Assembly: GCA_023974075.1 (NCBI GenBank)
Contig: JAMFTG010000158.1
Coordinates: forward strand, 62,001-126,000
Length of the DNA: 64,000 nucleotides
DNA from: Chaenocephalus aceratus
Taxonomy: Eukaryota; Chordata; Actinopteri; Perciformes; Channichthyidae
Direction of reading: 5' to 3'
The translations under genes were made by a program, and so were the position numbers. Shown here piece by piece: positions 54,567 to 64,000 of the stretch. Numbering within the stretch: position 1 is the first letter of the stretch; every line of letters starts with the position of its first letter. A model generated the notes under the pieces. It was not told the origin of the DNA. It was given only the letters and a program-made list of their open reading frames with translations, and did no database searches.

Positions 54567-55145
54567 GGGTACCTCCGGTGTTCAGTAATAATCCTTGACC
54601 CTCAGACACAAAGGAAGAGTCTATGTGGTGTCACCTGACCAGAAGAGGACTGTTTTGATGTCATGTGATATCTCTGTCATTTAGTACAGACAGGTTCAGT
54701 AAAGAAACACAGTAGAGTACAATACAAGGGTTTAACGAGGCCATATTCTCAACAACAAATTCAACACATGGATTTTAGCCTTTGTCGACCATCACCTCTG
54801 TCTATCCATAAGCCCCCCCCCCCCCCCAAAGAATTGCCTGTTGACTGTCTTTGTTTGTCCACCTTCCCTTACACAAAGCATCTTTGAGTACATGAACATA
54901 TAAACATAAACTATTATTATTATTATTTACATGCACAAATACCTACATAACACACTACAGGAAAGGGAAGACCCCAAAAAGCATAAATGAACTCTTGCTG
55001 GGCTCTTTTGGCATCATCATAACATGATATTCAGCTGTTGCTTTTATTCAAAGCTTCAATACCGTAGACATGTAAGCTATTGCCCGAGGACATGTTGTAA
55101 TAGTTAAAAGAACGACTGTTGAAATAATTCTCACCCTCGACATCC
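54567..55145. other. Intron of the FIIND-CARD gene
   Basis: It contains a poly-C run at about 54816-54830 and otherwise no recognised element or exon. Confidence 0.5.
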
Positions 55146-55151
55146 CTACAG

Positions 55152-55192
55152 GCTGGAGGGCGACGAGACCAAGCCTGAGAAATCAAACACCT
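55152..55192 (+). CDS. FIIND-CARD gene, 41-bp mini-exon
   Basis: Between CATCCCTACAG and the donor GTGAGT, in phase 2 to 1, it encodes LEGDETKPEKSNT. It has the same length and phase as the NLR mini-exon at 19437-19477, and both have CTGAGAAA in the same place. This is the main evidence that the two genes share a duplicated 3' part. Confidence 0.6.
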
Positions 55193-55221
55193 GTGAGTAT
55201 TGAAGCCATATCCTCCATTCA

Positions 55222-55870
55222 TTAAAGGGGACCTATCATGCAAAATGCACTTTTTGATGTCTTTTATACATAAACATGTGTCCTCGTGTGTCGGGGAATT
55301 CACGCAGCATCAGAAAATAAAACCCTCTCTCTTTTCCTCCGTACCCAAATCTCTAAAAACGAGGAACAACAGAGCTGATCCAGATTTGCGTCCGATATGA
55401 CGTAATATGAGAAATGTGGGCGGGCTTTACACCCACGGCCCAATCAGAAACGTTGCTATCAGAAACAATGCCTGTTTGGTCATCTTTGTTTACATTAGCA
55501 TCGCTAGCACTCAGAGCTAACCTGTACTGGAGAGAGCATGTGTAAAACAGCAGGAAATTAAAAGCATTTGTGCTCCACCAGAAATAATCCTTGATGTGGT
55601 TTGGAACATGATGGCATTTAATCACGGCAGCATTGAGCTGAATCTGCCGGGTAATTCTGAGCAGGATTAGCTCCGCCTCCTTTTTTCAAGCTAAGGACCC
55701 AGGCTAGCAGTTCTCTAACAGGGCTGAAATAGACGGATATATGAGGGGTGTCTAAAATGCGTATGTGTTTGGTATTTTGAGCAAAACGCATCATATACAG
55801 GTTTTTTATTTTTTCGTATATCTGAGACCCATAATATATGCCTACAAATAGCATGATAGGAGACCTTTAA
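55222..55870. mobile_element. TTAA-type MITE in the FIIND-CARD intron
   Basis: The ends are TTAAAGGGGACCTATCATGC and the inverted TTAAAGGTCTCCTATCATGC, so TTAA is the target site (55222-55225, 55867-55870). The termini match over most of 20 bases. There is no ORF of note. A degraded copy is at 19546 and a third at 58090. Confidence 0.8.
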
Positions 55871-55984
55871 ACTTGTGAACATTAATGTCTGACGGCAAAA
55901 GGAGCGTTTCTTCATACGAAACACTTTCAAAAGTTTTCTAATTGTTATTATGGCGCTTTCTCTTTCACTTCTTCTCTCCATCAG

Positions 55985-56025
55985 ATGACCGCTATGGCGT
56001 AGAGGATGGGACAACAGAAGCACAG
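55985..56025 (+). CDS. FIIND-CARD gene, short linker exon
   Basis: It opens after CTCTCCATCAG; the T left by the previous exon completes Tyr, giving YDRYGVEDGTTEAQ. It closes in phase 0 at GTGAAA. It is acidic and polar, probably a flexible linker ahead of FIIND. Confidence 0.55.
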
Positions 56026-56414
56026 GTGAAAGAGGAGACGTGGTTCAGCGAGAAGTATATTTAATGCCGTTTAAACCACTGATAACATTTAACTAATGGT
56101 TGATTTAATTATGTGAGCTTACTCGTTAACAGCTATTGTGTTTAAAACAACTCTGTGAAAAGTGTAATATACGGTATACTACACTTTTTACAGAGTTTTT
56201 AGTTTAGGTATACTGTATACCTACTCATCAAAAATGGAATTAAGAAAGGAAATCGCTTTGTTGTATTGGTGAATAGATCAAATCCAAAAAAAATATATGT
56301 TAGTTAAAAATGTATACATAAATAAATAAAGAATAATATAACATTTTTTAACTGCTCATGTGCTGTGAGCTAAGTCCCGCCCCAATGTGCTCTGATAGGC
56401 CGGTATTAGCCGGC

Positions 56415-56786
56415 TTGTGATTGGCTGGTACTACTGTGCTTCGATTGGCTAGTATGACTGTGCGGTGATTGGCTAGTATTACTGTGCTGTGATTGGCTGG
56501 TACTGTTGTGCTGTGATTGGCTGGTACTACTGTGCTGTGATTGGCTAGTATGACTGTGCGGTGATTGGCGAGTATGACTGCGCTGTGATTGCCTGGTATT
56601 ACTGTACGGTGATTGGCTATTATGACTGTGCTGTGATTGGCTGGTACTGTTTTGCTGTGATTGGCTAGTATAACTGTGCTGTGATTGGCTATTATGACTG
56701 TACTGTGATTGGCTGGTACTGTTTTGCTGTGATTGGCTAGTATAACTGTGCTGAGATTGGCTGTGACTGCTGTGCTTGTGATTGGG
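56415..56786. repeat. 24-bp minisatellite, about 15.5 units, with inverted CCAAT boxes
   Basis: Units follow GTGATTGGCTAGTATGACTGTGCT with limited variation. Nearly every unit contains ATTGG, the reverse of CCAAT, flanked as GTGATTGGCT, close to an NF-Y site. It lies in the intron between the linker exon and the first FIIND exon. Confidence 0.9.
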
Positions 56787-56919
56787 AGGATCCTGACTAA
56801 CTACATTTTGGTTGTTCTTAGGATGTAATGCTCTAGAATTGTGTTTTGTGTTCTTTAAGGTAGAATTGATATCTTTATCTCTGTGAAAATAACCAAATGT
56901 TTTCCTCTCATAACTCCAG

Positions 56920-56978
56920 GATTTTGTAACCTTCTCACCTGCAGCGTTTCAATGCAGGTTCCAACAACCTCTATACAG
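56920..56978 (+). CDS. FIIND-CARD gene, start of FIIND (ZU5 part)
   Basis: The acceptor AACTCCAG and donor GTAATC bound a 59-bp exon in phase 0 to 2, encoding DFVTFSPAAFQCRFQQPLYR. This corresponds to the first strand of FIIND ZU5 domains (pattern FTP...). It splices cleanly to the next exon (AG plus G gives Arg). Confidence 0.6.
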
Positions 56979-57742
56979 GTAATCCCATAACATGACGCAT
57001 TGCATTGTCTTTATTTAGTATAATGCTCAGCTATTTCACATAAGGCTCTTTCCAGTAGATATTAAATAATGCCTCTATGTATGAAATAGCAAATAGCAGG
57101 GGCTTTAAAGCTTTTCCAATTGTAACACCTCACATCAATCAGGTTGTTGTTGCCGACTGGTAAGACTTTCTCTCCACCTGATCAGTTGGAAATCCCCCAT
57201 CCGAAAGTCTTTGATCGGTCATTCTGATCCGTTAATTGGAAAATGAAGAGGTCTGTTATTATAAGGACGCTCTGATGAAGGGACCATGTCCGCACAAAAT
57301 AGTCCGGTCAATGAAACGTCAGCTGTGATGTTACACACATTAGTTCTCCTTCGTCAGTAAACACCATACTTCTTCAATCGTCATTTTTATGGAAGAGGAT
57401 AAGGGTTCACACGAGAAAAACATTTTGGGGTTGTGAAGTAAAACAATATTTGAGTTCTGATTTTAACCCTAACCAAACCGGAACAGCAGAAGAAGACAGA
57501 CAGGAAGTAAACACTGAAGGGAACACAGGGCTTCGGCAGTGATTAAAGAGTGGTTTATGGAAAGTAAAATGTGAACAGACTTGGAAAGTTACAGGAAACC
57601 TCGATCAGTGCTGCCATAATTTTAAGTTGTTGTCGCCGCAGTTTCAGCCGTTGCTACGCAGTAAAACCGACTTTTTTTTTTTTTTTTGAGCAGCAGCTCA
57701 ATAAATGCTTGTTATAAAAGTGTGTCCCTTCTATGTCTCCAG
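56979..57742. other. Intron inside the FIIND coding region
   Basis: No further exon or mobile element was recognised. A T-run lies at about 57671-57686, 50 bp before the acceptor. Confidence 0.5.
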
Positions 57743-57960
57743 GTACAAGTTCCCTGGTGCCGGTGTGTTCCGGTGTGATTTGACTAACCTGGTGTTCGTA
57801 ATGGCTAAAGAGGCAGAGCTGACGTACATGACACTCATTTGGGACGAAGACCTCCTCAACTCAGGCGGAAAGACGCCTGCAGGGCCGCTGTTCCAAATCA
57901 AGAGTGCTGTTGAGGACGCCCTAACTCAGCTCCGCTTCCCCCACAGTGAAACAAAGGAAG
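57743..57960 (+). CDS. FIIND-CARD gene, FIIND ZU5 subdomain
   Basis: It encodes YKFPGAGVFRCDLTNLVFVM, AKEAELTYMTLIWDEDLL and AGPLFQIKSAVEDALTQLRF PH. These are diagnostic of the ZU5 half of FIIND as in NLRP1 and CARD8 (PGPGxFxCxxTGLVFV...WDExLL...AGPLF). Splice sites are CTCCAG and GTAAAG, phase 2 to 1. ZU5 packs against UPA and keeps the CARD fragment inactive until the N-terminal part is degraded. Confidence 0.85.
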
Positions 57961-58089
57961 GTAAAGACATCTGCAATGCTAGGATATGCATTTTTAGGAT
58001 ACCGAGTAGGACCAAGTAATATCGAAAACCTGTGAAAAGTTATAAAGCAGCTGTTGGGAGGCTCCGATGTCGATGACATTAGACACATT

Positions 58090-59190
58090 TTAAAGGTCAT
58101 CTGTTATGCAAAATCCACTTTTTCATGTCTTTTATACATATGTGTCCCTGTGAGTTGAGAGATCTTTTTGTCCTGATCCATTTATAAAAAAACCTGTCTG
58201 AAAATGAGCTGATCAGATTTTGGCCACTTTATGATGTCATAACGATTTTTTTGTCTTGTGTAACCATTAGCCAATCAGCAACCAAGGTAACCCCCCCCCC
58301 CCTTATCAGCTGAATCTCCTCTAGAGCACCATTGAGTTCTTTGTAACCAAATCTCTCTCAGAGAGGCGTGGGGAGGGGCTCCTTATTTTCATCTAAAGCA
58401 GGGGTGTCAAACTAAATTTCATCGTGGGCCACATTACCATTATGGTTGCACTCAAAGGGCCGGTTGTAACTATATAAATATACATATATAAATACATAAT
58501 ATATATGAAATAATGTATTATATTATATTATTGCCTCTGCAGTTGGATTATTATTGCATAGGGTAATAACTTCATAATTAACTACGTCTGAAAGCAGAAG
58601 TCTATAAGCAAACAATTGAAAGTCTCTTCAGTGCGCATGTCACAACATGAGATGCATTGTGGGACATGTAGTTTATGGGCAACATGCTTCTGTAAAATAA
58701 GATAAAATGGACCTTTATTAATCCCCAGTGGGGAAATGCAGTTGTTTAACAGCAACAGGGTGATATAGAAAAACAGGACAGCACAGATTCACACAGATTA
58801 ATACAATTAAGGATAAATCAAAGATAAAAAAAAAAGATAAATAAATAACTATAAAATAAGAAATTAATTAAATTGAACATATATAGATATACTGTAAAGT
58901 GGCATGTAACCGTATAATAAACGTATTATATTCTTTGCAAGCTCTTGCAGGGCCACATACAATGAAGTCGCGGGCCGGATTTGGCCCCCGGGCCTTGAGT
59001 TTGACACCCTTGATCTAAAGTAACAGACAGAGAATCAGCACTTTGGAAACAGGGCTGAAACAGAGGGGATTATGGGTAATGCTGCAATGATCTGTTTGGT
59101 GTTTGGAGCCAAACACTTCAAAGACATGTTTTGTATATAACTGAGACCTGTAATATATATATGAAAAAGAGCATGATAGGGGACCTTTAA
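58090..59190. mobile_element. TTAA-type MITE with nested hAT
   Basis: It starts TTAAAGGTCATCTGTTATGC and ends GCATGATAGGGGACCTTTAA, so TTAA flanks it (58090-58093, 59187-59190). It is the same family as 55222-55870. A poly-C run lies at about 58289-58302. Its centre is interrupted by the hAT at 58399-59012. Confidence 0.8.
58399..59012. mobile_element. hAT-type MITE (CAGGGGTGTCAAACT ends)
   Basis: The ends CAGGGGTGTCAAACT and, inverted, CAAGGGTGTCAAACT are flanked by the perfect 8-bp duplication ATCTAAAG (58391-58398 and 59013-59020). It contains a reversed LINE tail (CCTTTATTAATCCCCAGTGG at about 58711). No transposase is left. Confidence 0.9.
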
Positions 59191-59243
59191 AGGATACATT
59201 AGGTGCAGATGAACCAATGTTGATCAGCTCTTTGCCTTCACAG

Positions 59244-59506
59244 CGATGAAGGATGGCGCATTGTCTGTGGCTGACATCTCTGATGAGGGAATGAGCATCT
59301 TGAAGCCGCTGGAGATGACAGAGACTCACGTGGTCGTGGACGTCCCTCACCTCTCTTCCTTTGGCCTGGTTTGGCATATCATGAAAAGGTTTATGGAAAA
59401 GAACCGGCCAATAAGGAGCCAACTCATGCTGTACCTACGGACACCGATCAAAAAGCTTCAAATAATGACCGTAATTGTCCTGCAGGACAACGTCCCTTTG
59501 CATGAG
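59244..59506 (+). CDS. FIIND-CARD gene, ZU5/UPA exon with autoprocessing region
   Basis: It encodes LSVADISDEGMSILKPLEMT, ETHVVVDVPHLSSFG and SQLMLYLRTPIKKLQIMTVI VLQ. In FIIND proteins a His upstream and a Ser at the SF/S position drive self-cleavage between ZU5 and UPA. Candidates here are the His codon at 59327 and the Ser codons at 59354 and 59357 (LSSFG instead of FSPLG in NLRP1). The residue before the first Ser is Leu rather than Phe. It ends at donor GTAAAG in phase 0. The same GT lies in VPLHEVK, which in relatives continues, so the true end may differ slightly. Confidence 0.8.
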
Positions 59507-60302
59507 GTAAAGCCATGCGCCGTATGTGCTCGCCATCAGCCTCAACACTTCTTTTAAGCTGTGTCCATCAAAACCCGCTGTAAGCGCCCCAAGGTTTTAT
59601 GTAGTCTGTGTTTCTTATTTTTATTATCATCATTATTTGTTTAGACTGTACAAGTTGCTTTTTGTTGTCATCCCTTTCGGCAGTAGAGTGGTGCACTGAT
59701 GATGTAGGATAGCCCTAACCCTCGACAAAAAGCAATGGGATTTTTCCATTGGATTTCGGAATATTGCAGAAAATTAGATCTTGTGCAAACACACGTTTAA
59801 CTATACTTACAAATGATGTTCCTATTGCTAATCCCCAAAGATGGACACCCCTTTTATGACTTTTGAAGCGTCAATGCAATCGGCAGAAGTAAAAAGCTAT
59901 ACCATAAAGCTACAAAGGAAATGCATCACAGTCGCATGGCTGTGCATCAGAGACCGCTAAGCTAAAGGTGGCTAATGTTCAGCGCGATGAAGTTTAGAGG
60001 TCTTGTTCGCTGCTTTTAAGAAAGATAGAAACTGACATTCACCAGTGGGGTATTAACTGACATATTTAATGTCCTGAACGTGAACAGTTTGTGTAAACCA
60101 CAGACCTTATTTCAGGTTACTAATCAAAAACAACAAATTAAATAAATGTTGGCTTCGGGATGGGGGAACCATACATTTTAGAATGCTATCTCATTCTCCA
60201 CTCACTCATTCCTGCAGCTCTCTGTTGGCACCGTCCACATTTGTTGTGTATAAATGTCATGAACTCAAGTGATAGAAATGTCCTGTTTCTGAAGATTTCC
60301 AG

Positions 60303-60411
60303 ACAACAAAATGGTGCTCAGCGCGTAAGGATCCCAAGCCACTGTCAGCTGGACTTTGGTAACAAATACAGCATTCACGTTGATCCTGAAGACCTGTTCC
60401 TGCAGCCAATG
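60303..60411 (+). CDS. FIIND-CARD gene, UPA middle exon (5' boundary uncertain)
   Basis: The open frame encodes QQNGAQRVRIPSHCQL and DFGNKYSIHVDPEDLFLQPM, ending at GTGAGT in phase 0. UPA subdomains of FIINDs carry this SHCxLxxGxxYxxH pattern. The best-looking acceptor GATTTCCAG at 60302 would need a phase-2 predecessor, but the previous exon ends in phase 0. Using CTCAG at 60321 restores the frame at the cost of six residues, though it lacks a pyrimidine tract. Either an unusual acceptor or a lesion is present. Confidence 0.6.
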
Positions 60412-60971
60412 GTGAGTAAAGTCACAGCTTCTCTACCAAGGCTCGGCGTCTACATAACGTGCCTTTCTGTTTTCTATGAAACCAAATATAACTTTTCACT
60501 GAAAGCAATATCAAGGGTCATCCTAGTCAATCGGCTCAATTCTGTTTCATTAGATTGTCTTTGTTATGATTTTAGTCTGAAGGACACGGTCAATGAAGAA
60601 ACACACTCCTCAATGTCAGTTTCGGTACTTTAATGACAACGATGACGACACCCTGAATCAGAGCAATGCAGCAAGATAAGCTGACAAAGTACTACATCCA
60701 TGCATGTCATGACCAATACACATATTCCACGACACAGAGTATAGACACACCAAACAATAGTGGAAACAATCGTACATGAATGAGTGGATGAACGTCTCAA
60801 CTCGAGGCGGAGTGAATGAACAATGTTTGAACTAAAATGGCCGCTCAGCACTACCGGGTCAGAGCACGGCATATCCGGACAGCGACAGCAGTTATGCTGC
60901 CCTCTAGTGGCCGGCGATAAACTCTTCAGTCAACAAAAAGCTTCCTCTCCATTTTCTACAGTGACGTCCTC

Positions 60972-61607
60972 ACGGTACGTCCACACAGCAGCTTTTCAAA
61001 AATCTTGAAAATCTTGGAGCTGGGCGTGTCTGACAGCTTGGGGGTTTTTTGCGAGCAATGCGACCAACAACCAAGAACATGAATCTCCCGCCCCCGACAT
61101 ACAAAGCAAAAAACCCTAAAAAACCCGGGGATTTTATGCGAGCAATATATATATATATATAAACTCCCCAAACAGGCGAAAACCTACCAGTTTCACCCAC
61201 TGTCTCTGCCACCTCCCTCCATGCCTGGTTCCTCCGGTTTGTATCCCGTTAATAGTTCTGGTCGTAAAGAACCGGGTGATTTGCTACCGTAACTTCTCGT
61301 TTGGAATATGAGGAAATGAACTGTGGTCTGGTTCTCCCTGCTTACACGCGGTTTGATTGGCTAGCGCTTCTACTGTCAGATTTGTATAAACGTGTTTGAT
61401 TGGCTGACGCTTCCAGCTCAGCTTCAAAAGTTGAACATTGCTCAACTTTGGAATCCTGGACATCCTGGAAATCTTCGCTTCGCTCCCCCACAATGCAGTT
61501 CGGCGAAAAGCGAGGCAAAGTGACGTCATCCCCATTCAACGTCAACGGGCAGAGAGGCTTTGGAAGCGGTGGAAGTTTCTTCTGAAGCTGCTGTGTGGAC
61601 GTACCGT
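60972..61607. mobile_element. DNA-transposon MITE with ACGGTACGTCCACACAGCAG ends
   Basis: The left end ACGGTACGTCCACACAGCAG and the right end, inverted, are identical over about 22 bases. It sits in the intron between the two UPA exons. Target duplication was not resolved. An AT microsatellite lies at about 61146-61161. Confidence 0.8.
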
Positions 61608-61867
61608 CAGTGTTTCTCTGATAGTTGAGATATTTTCCGAATGCTTGGTAAAAAGAAGCTGGTAGCTGGTTTTTTCACAAGGTGGTCCTCATGCAATGCC
61701 GTACACTCTCTTCTCATTGGTATCCATTGAACCAAGAGCCTAAAGTCGCAATGTGGAACCTGGCGCTAATGCTTATAAACAAGCATACATTTACTTTTGG
61801 CTGTATGTAGATTCACAATCATGAAAGAACCAGGTTAACACTTAATTTCTTCTGTTCTGGTTTTCAG

Positions 61868-62009
61868 CATGATAATTTCTCACCCAGGTTCGGACCGAAT
61901 TACCATCCGACATTTGAAGTTTTCCTGGACACGAGCACAGAGTCCCTGATCTTGAAGCTCCATGACCAGAGCGGGAAAGTAGCCTGGGAAAACAGAGTGT
62001 ATCTGCAAG
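61868..62009 (+). CDS. FIIND-CARD gene, end of UPA
   Basis: It encodes NFSPRFGPNYHPTFEVFLDT, SLILKLHDQSGKVAWENRVY LQ. The FGPNYHPTFEV block is a hallmark of the last UPA strands in fish FIIND proteins. The acceptor is GGTTTTCAG; the exon leaves one G (phase 1) at the donor GTACCG, and that G joins the CARD exon as Glu. Confidence 0.8.
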
Positions 62010-62265
62010 GTACCGCCTCCGCCTGATGTCAAGTTCAGAGCCCAGTGATAGACAAGATACAATAGAACAGTAGGGCACCTTCATGCATTTTGCTCCATCT
62101 CATCATCTTTCAAGTGAACAAAAAGGCAAAGAAAGGAGTTATTTAGAGCATATGTTATCTGTAGAACACTACATTTAATTTCTTCTGAGCTTTACAGTTA
62201 TTTTAATCTCTGTTGTAAGTGTTGTTGGTTGTATCACAAAAGTATGTTTCCTCTTTATCTTCCAG

Positions 62266-62567
62266 AAGCAAGATGGTTAATGTCCCGGCGGATGCCCTAT
62301 TCAGACATGCAGCTGATCTCTCATCGGTCAGCGCTCAGCAATGGAATATCTCCAGCTACCCTGGAGAAGCTTCTCGATGTGCTTATCGAGAATAAAATTC
62401 TAACTGATGAGCAAATTGCATCAGTCAGCGCCAAACCCCAGGAAGAAAGAGCAAGAGAGGTGCTGCAGATGGTGCAATACAAGGGACGAGATCCCAGCAC
62501 AATCCTGCTCGCTGCTCTCCGTGAGGTCGACCCGGTGATCTGCAAAGAGCTCGAGATAGACTATTAA
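62266..62567 (+). CDS. FIIND-CARD gene, terminal CARD exon
   Basis: It encodes ARWLMSRRMPYSDMQLISHR, SALSNGISPATLEKLLDVLI, ILTDEQIASVSAKPQEERAR and DPSTILLAALREVDPVICKE L, then a TAA stop. Length (about 100 residues) and the six-helix pattern with LxxxxILTDEE-like and KPQEERAREVL segments identify a CARD, which would nucleate filaments with caspase-1-type caspases or ASC. With the acceptor at 60321 the whole protein is 406 residues and lacks NACHT and LRRs, so it is CARD8-like in layout. Whether it is named card8 or nlrp1-like in fish is open. Confidence 0.85.
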
Positions 62568-62609
62568 GAACCTGTAGAGTGAGGAGAAATCTCAATCTCA
62601 ACCCCAACC

Positions 62610-63205
62610 CTAAACCCCTCTGGAGCTTATTCTGAACGCAGCAGCCCAATTATTCTAAAACCCCCCTCAGTTCTCCCACAAATACACCGCCCTCCCCTCC
62701 CCTCATTGGCTACCAGTAGATGCCCATATCTGCTTGAAGTCCCTGGTAATGTTCTACCATTTGGCACTTTTCCTTCCTACATCCAGGACCTACTTAAAGA
62801 GGTCCTTTTATGCTTTTTTCTGGTTCCCCTTTCCTGTCGTGTGCTGTATAGGTTTTTGTATGGTCTGCGAATGAATATCCCTGTGTTTCCTCCAGAAGGA
62901 GTTTCTCTCACAAGAACACACCAATCTGTTATCCTGGCTCCAAAATGGTGGATTGAACTCCCAATTTATATCATGACAGCTGAACATCTACACATCTTCT
63001 GTCACAGAATCAACACCCACCTGTGTCAACTGCACCTTTTCCATAAAAAAAAAAAAAAAAAAAAAAAATCTCACTTGGTTGGGTTTATTAACAGCTTAGG
63101 TACTTTCAGGAATCTTGCTTTTTTGGGGGACTATCTTCATGGTTGATTGAACTCATTGTTTGTCGCTTTGGACAACATTGTCAGCTAAATGAAATGTAAT
63201 GTATA
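62610..63205 (+). mobile_element. LINE 3' end directly after the CARD exon
   Basis: Degenerate codons LELILNAAAQL-like near 62625 and HWLPVDAHI-like near 62705 are L2/Rex-type ORF2 C-terminal motifs. The end TTGTCGCTTTGGACAACATT, TCAGCTAAATGAAATGTAAT is a classic fish LINE/SINE tail. A 26-A run at about 63045-63068 interrupts it. Confidence 0.65.
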
Positions 63206-63305
63206 AGATGCACAAGATAGGAACAGCGCATTTTTTCTTGTTGGCACTATAATATTTTTAGATTAGCATATAGAAGGTGGATTTTTAATCAACATCAGCT
63301 GCAAG

Positions 63306-63690
63306 TTAAAGGTGGGGTAGGTAAGTTTGAGAAACCGGCTCGAGATACACTTGTTGTTATATTCCATGGAATGCTCTTAACATCCCGATAGCAATGAATA
63401 TCTGAAGTGCTTTGACAACAAATCTATAAAGAAATATCATCTGTGGAAGCCGTGGCGCTGTAAAAAGCTCGACCAATCATCTGAGCCGGCTAAAGTAACT
63501 GGATGGCCTACCTGCCTGTCAGCCTTCCATCGGGGCACAAACTTACCTCGTGCCCTCATTGATCATGTGCACGTTCGTGTGTGTTGGAGGAGGGGCTCTG
63601 TGAGGAAGTGGCAGATTTTTTCCGGCTGTGTATTTTCAAATTCTAGCGCACTCAAGCTGGTTTCTCCAAAAGTACGTACCCCATCTTTAA
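63306..63690. mobile_element. TTAA-type MITE with GGTGGGGTAGGTAAGT ends
   Basis: It begins TTAAAGGTGGGGTAGGTAAG TTTGAGAAACC and ends with GGTTTCTCCAAAAGTACGTA followed by CCCCATCTTTAA, an imperfect inverted repeat of about 35 bases with TTAA at both borders. There is no ORF. The remaining 300 bases of the window show no recognised feature. Confidence 0.75.
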
Positions 63691-64000
63691 GAGTATAGAT
63701 GTTAAATTCAACTGTTATTTTCTGCATTCAACGCATCTGTAACTTTTCCAAAAATAAAAATGGTCAAAACAACTAGATCTCCGTTTGATATTTTGTCGTT
63801 GTCTTACTTCAATTATCTGCAATGTGTGGAACATTTTACAAATCCAAAGAAATCTGTGATTTAGATTACGTTTATATTGTATCCCGCGGTCATAATTTCA
63901 CTTTTTAAACCGTCTTAAAACGGTAAATGTTTACTGTATCATTTTAGATTTTGGTAGTTGTTAACCATATTCCAGTCATTCGACGTCTAGATCTTAAGAA

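Noticed and set aside
61140..61212. Membrane-protein-like frames near the AT repeat.
   Set aside because: They lie inside a MITE and read through an AT microsatellite.

Overview
This window looks like nuclear DNA of a teleost, probably a percomorph. It has spliced genes with GT-AG introns, a fish-type NACHT exon carrying the FISNA extension followed by ~174-bp leucine-rich-repeat exons, a single-coding-exon TRIM with a B30.2 domain, and a very high load of fish transposons (L2-, CR1/Jockey- and L1-type LINEs, Tc1, hAT, Harbinger, piggyBac/TTAA elements, tRNA-derived SINEs). I see no prokaryotic genes, tRNA or rRNA genes, or CRISPR array.

Three innate-immune loci lie on the + strand. (1) At 12.8-19.5 kb is an NLR gene: a FISNA-NACHT-helical exon, four LRR exons and a 41-bp mini-exon, with all phases compatible (850 codons). 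(2) At 42.1-45.7 kb is a TRIM E3 ligase (RING, B-boxes, coiled coil, PRY-SPRY; 547 aa) behind a probable non-coding first exon. (3) At 54.0-62.6 kb is a FIIND-CARD gene, the architecture of CARD8 and of the NLRP1 C-terminus, assembled here from nine exons with one unresolved junction. Downstream of the NLR mini-exon is a collapsed relic (19.5-20.3 kb). It resembles the FIIND-CARD locus at its mini-exon, its MITE-bearing intron and its CARD-exon acceptor. This suggests that the NLR once had an NLRP1-like 3' half, or that the two loci share a duplicated 3' block.

The rest is mostly mobile DNA. 0-12 kb: the right part of a piggyBac-like element, a minus-strand LINE, an L2-type LINE split by a hAT, and a LINE carrying a Tc1 that itself carries a Harbinger. 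17-23.6 kb: L1, L2 and Jockey/CR1-type fragments. 23.6-28.7 kb: an unclassified satellite-like region with ~127-bp repeats and a long hairpin. 28.8-41.6 kb: a higher-order repeat of ~1-kb and ~330-bp modules in two blocks; the first block holds a nearly complete KIAA1586-type hAT transposon and the second preserves the empty site. 46-53 kb: LTR-like pieces, the left part of a second piggyBac-like copy, an L2 3' end and a SINE. Several insertions have exact target-site duplications, so their order can be read.

Functionally, the NLR would be a cytosolic sensor, the FIIND-CARD protein would connect to caspase-1-like signalling, and the TRIM would be a ubiquitin ligase. Their clustering is typical of fast-evolving fish immune regions. 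Near-identical ~345-bp direct repeats at the window start and at 50.2 kb bracket the NLR and the TRIM and could promote deletion or duplication of that segment.
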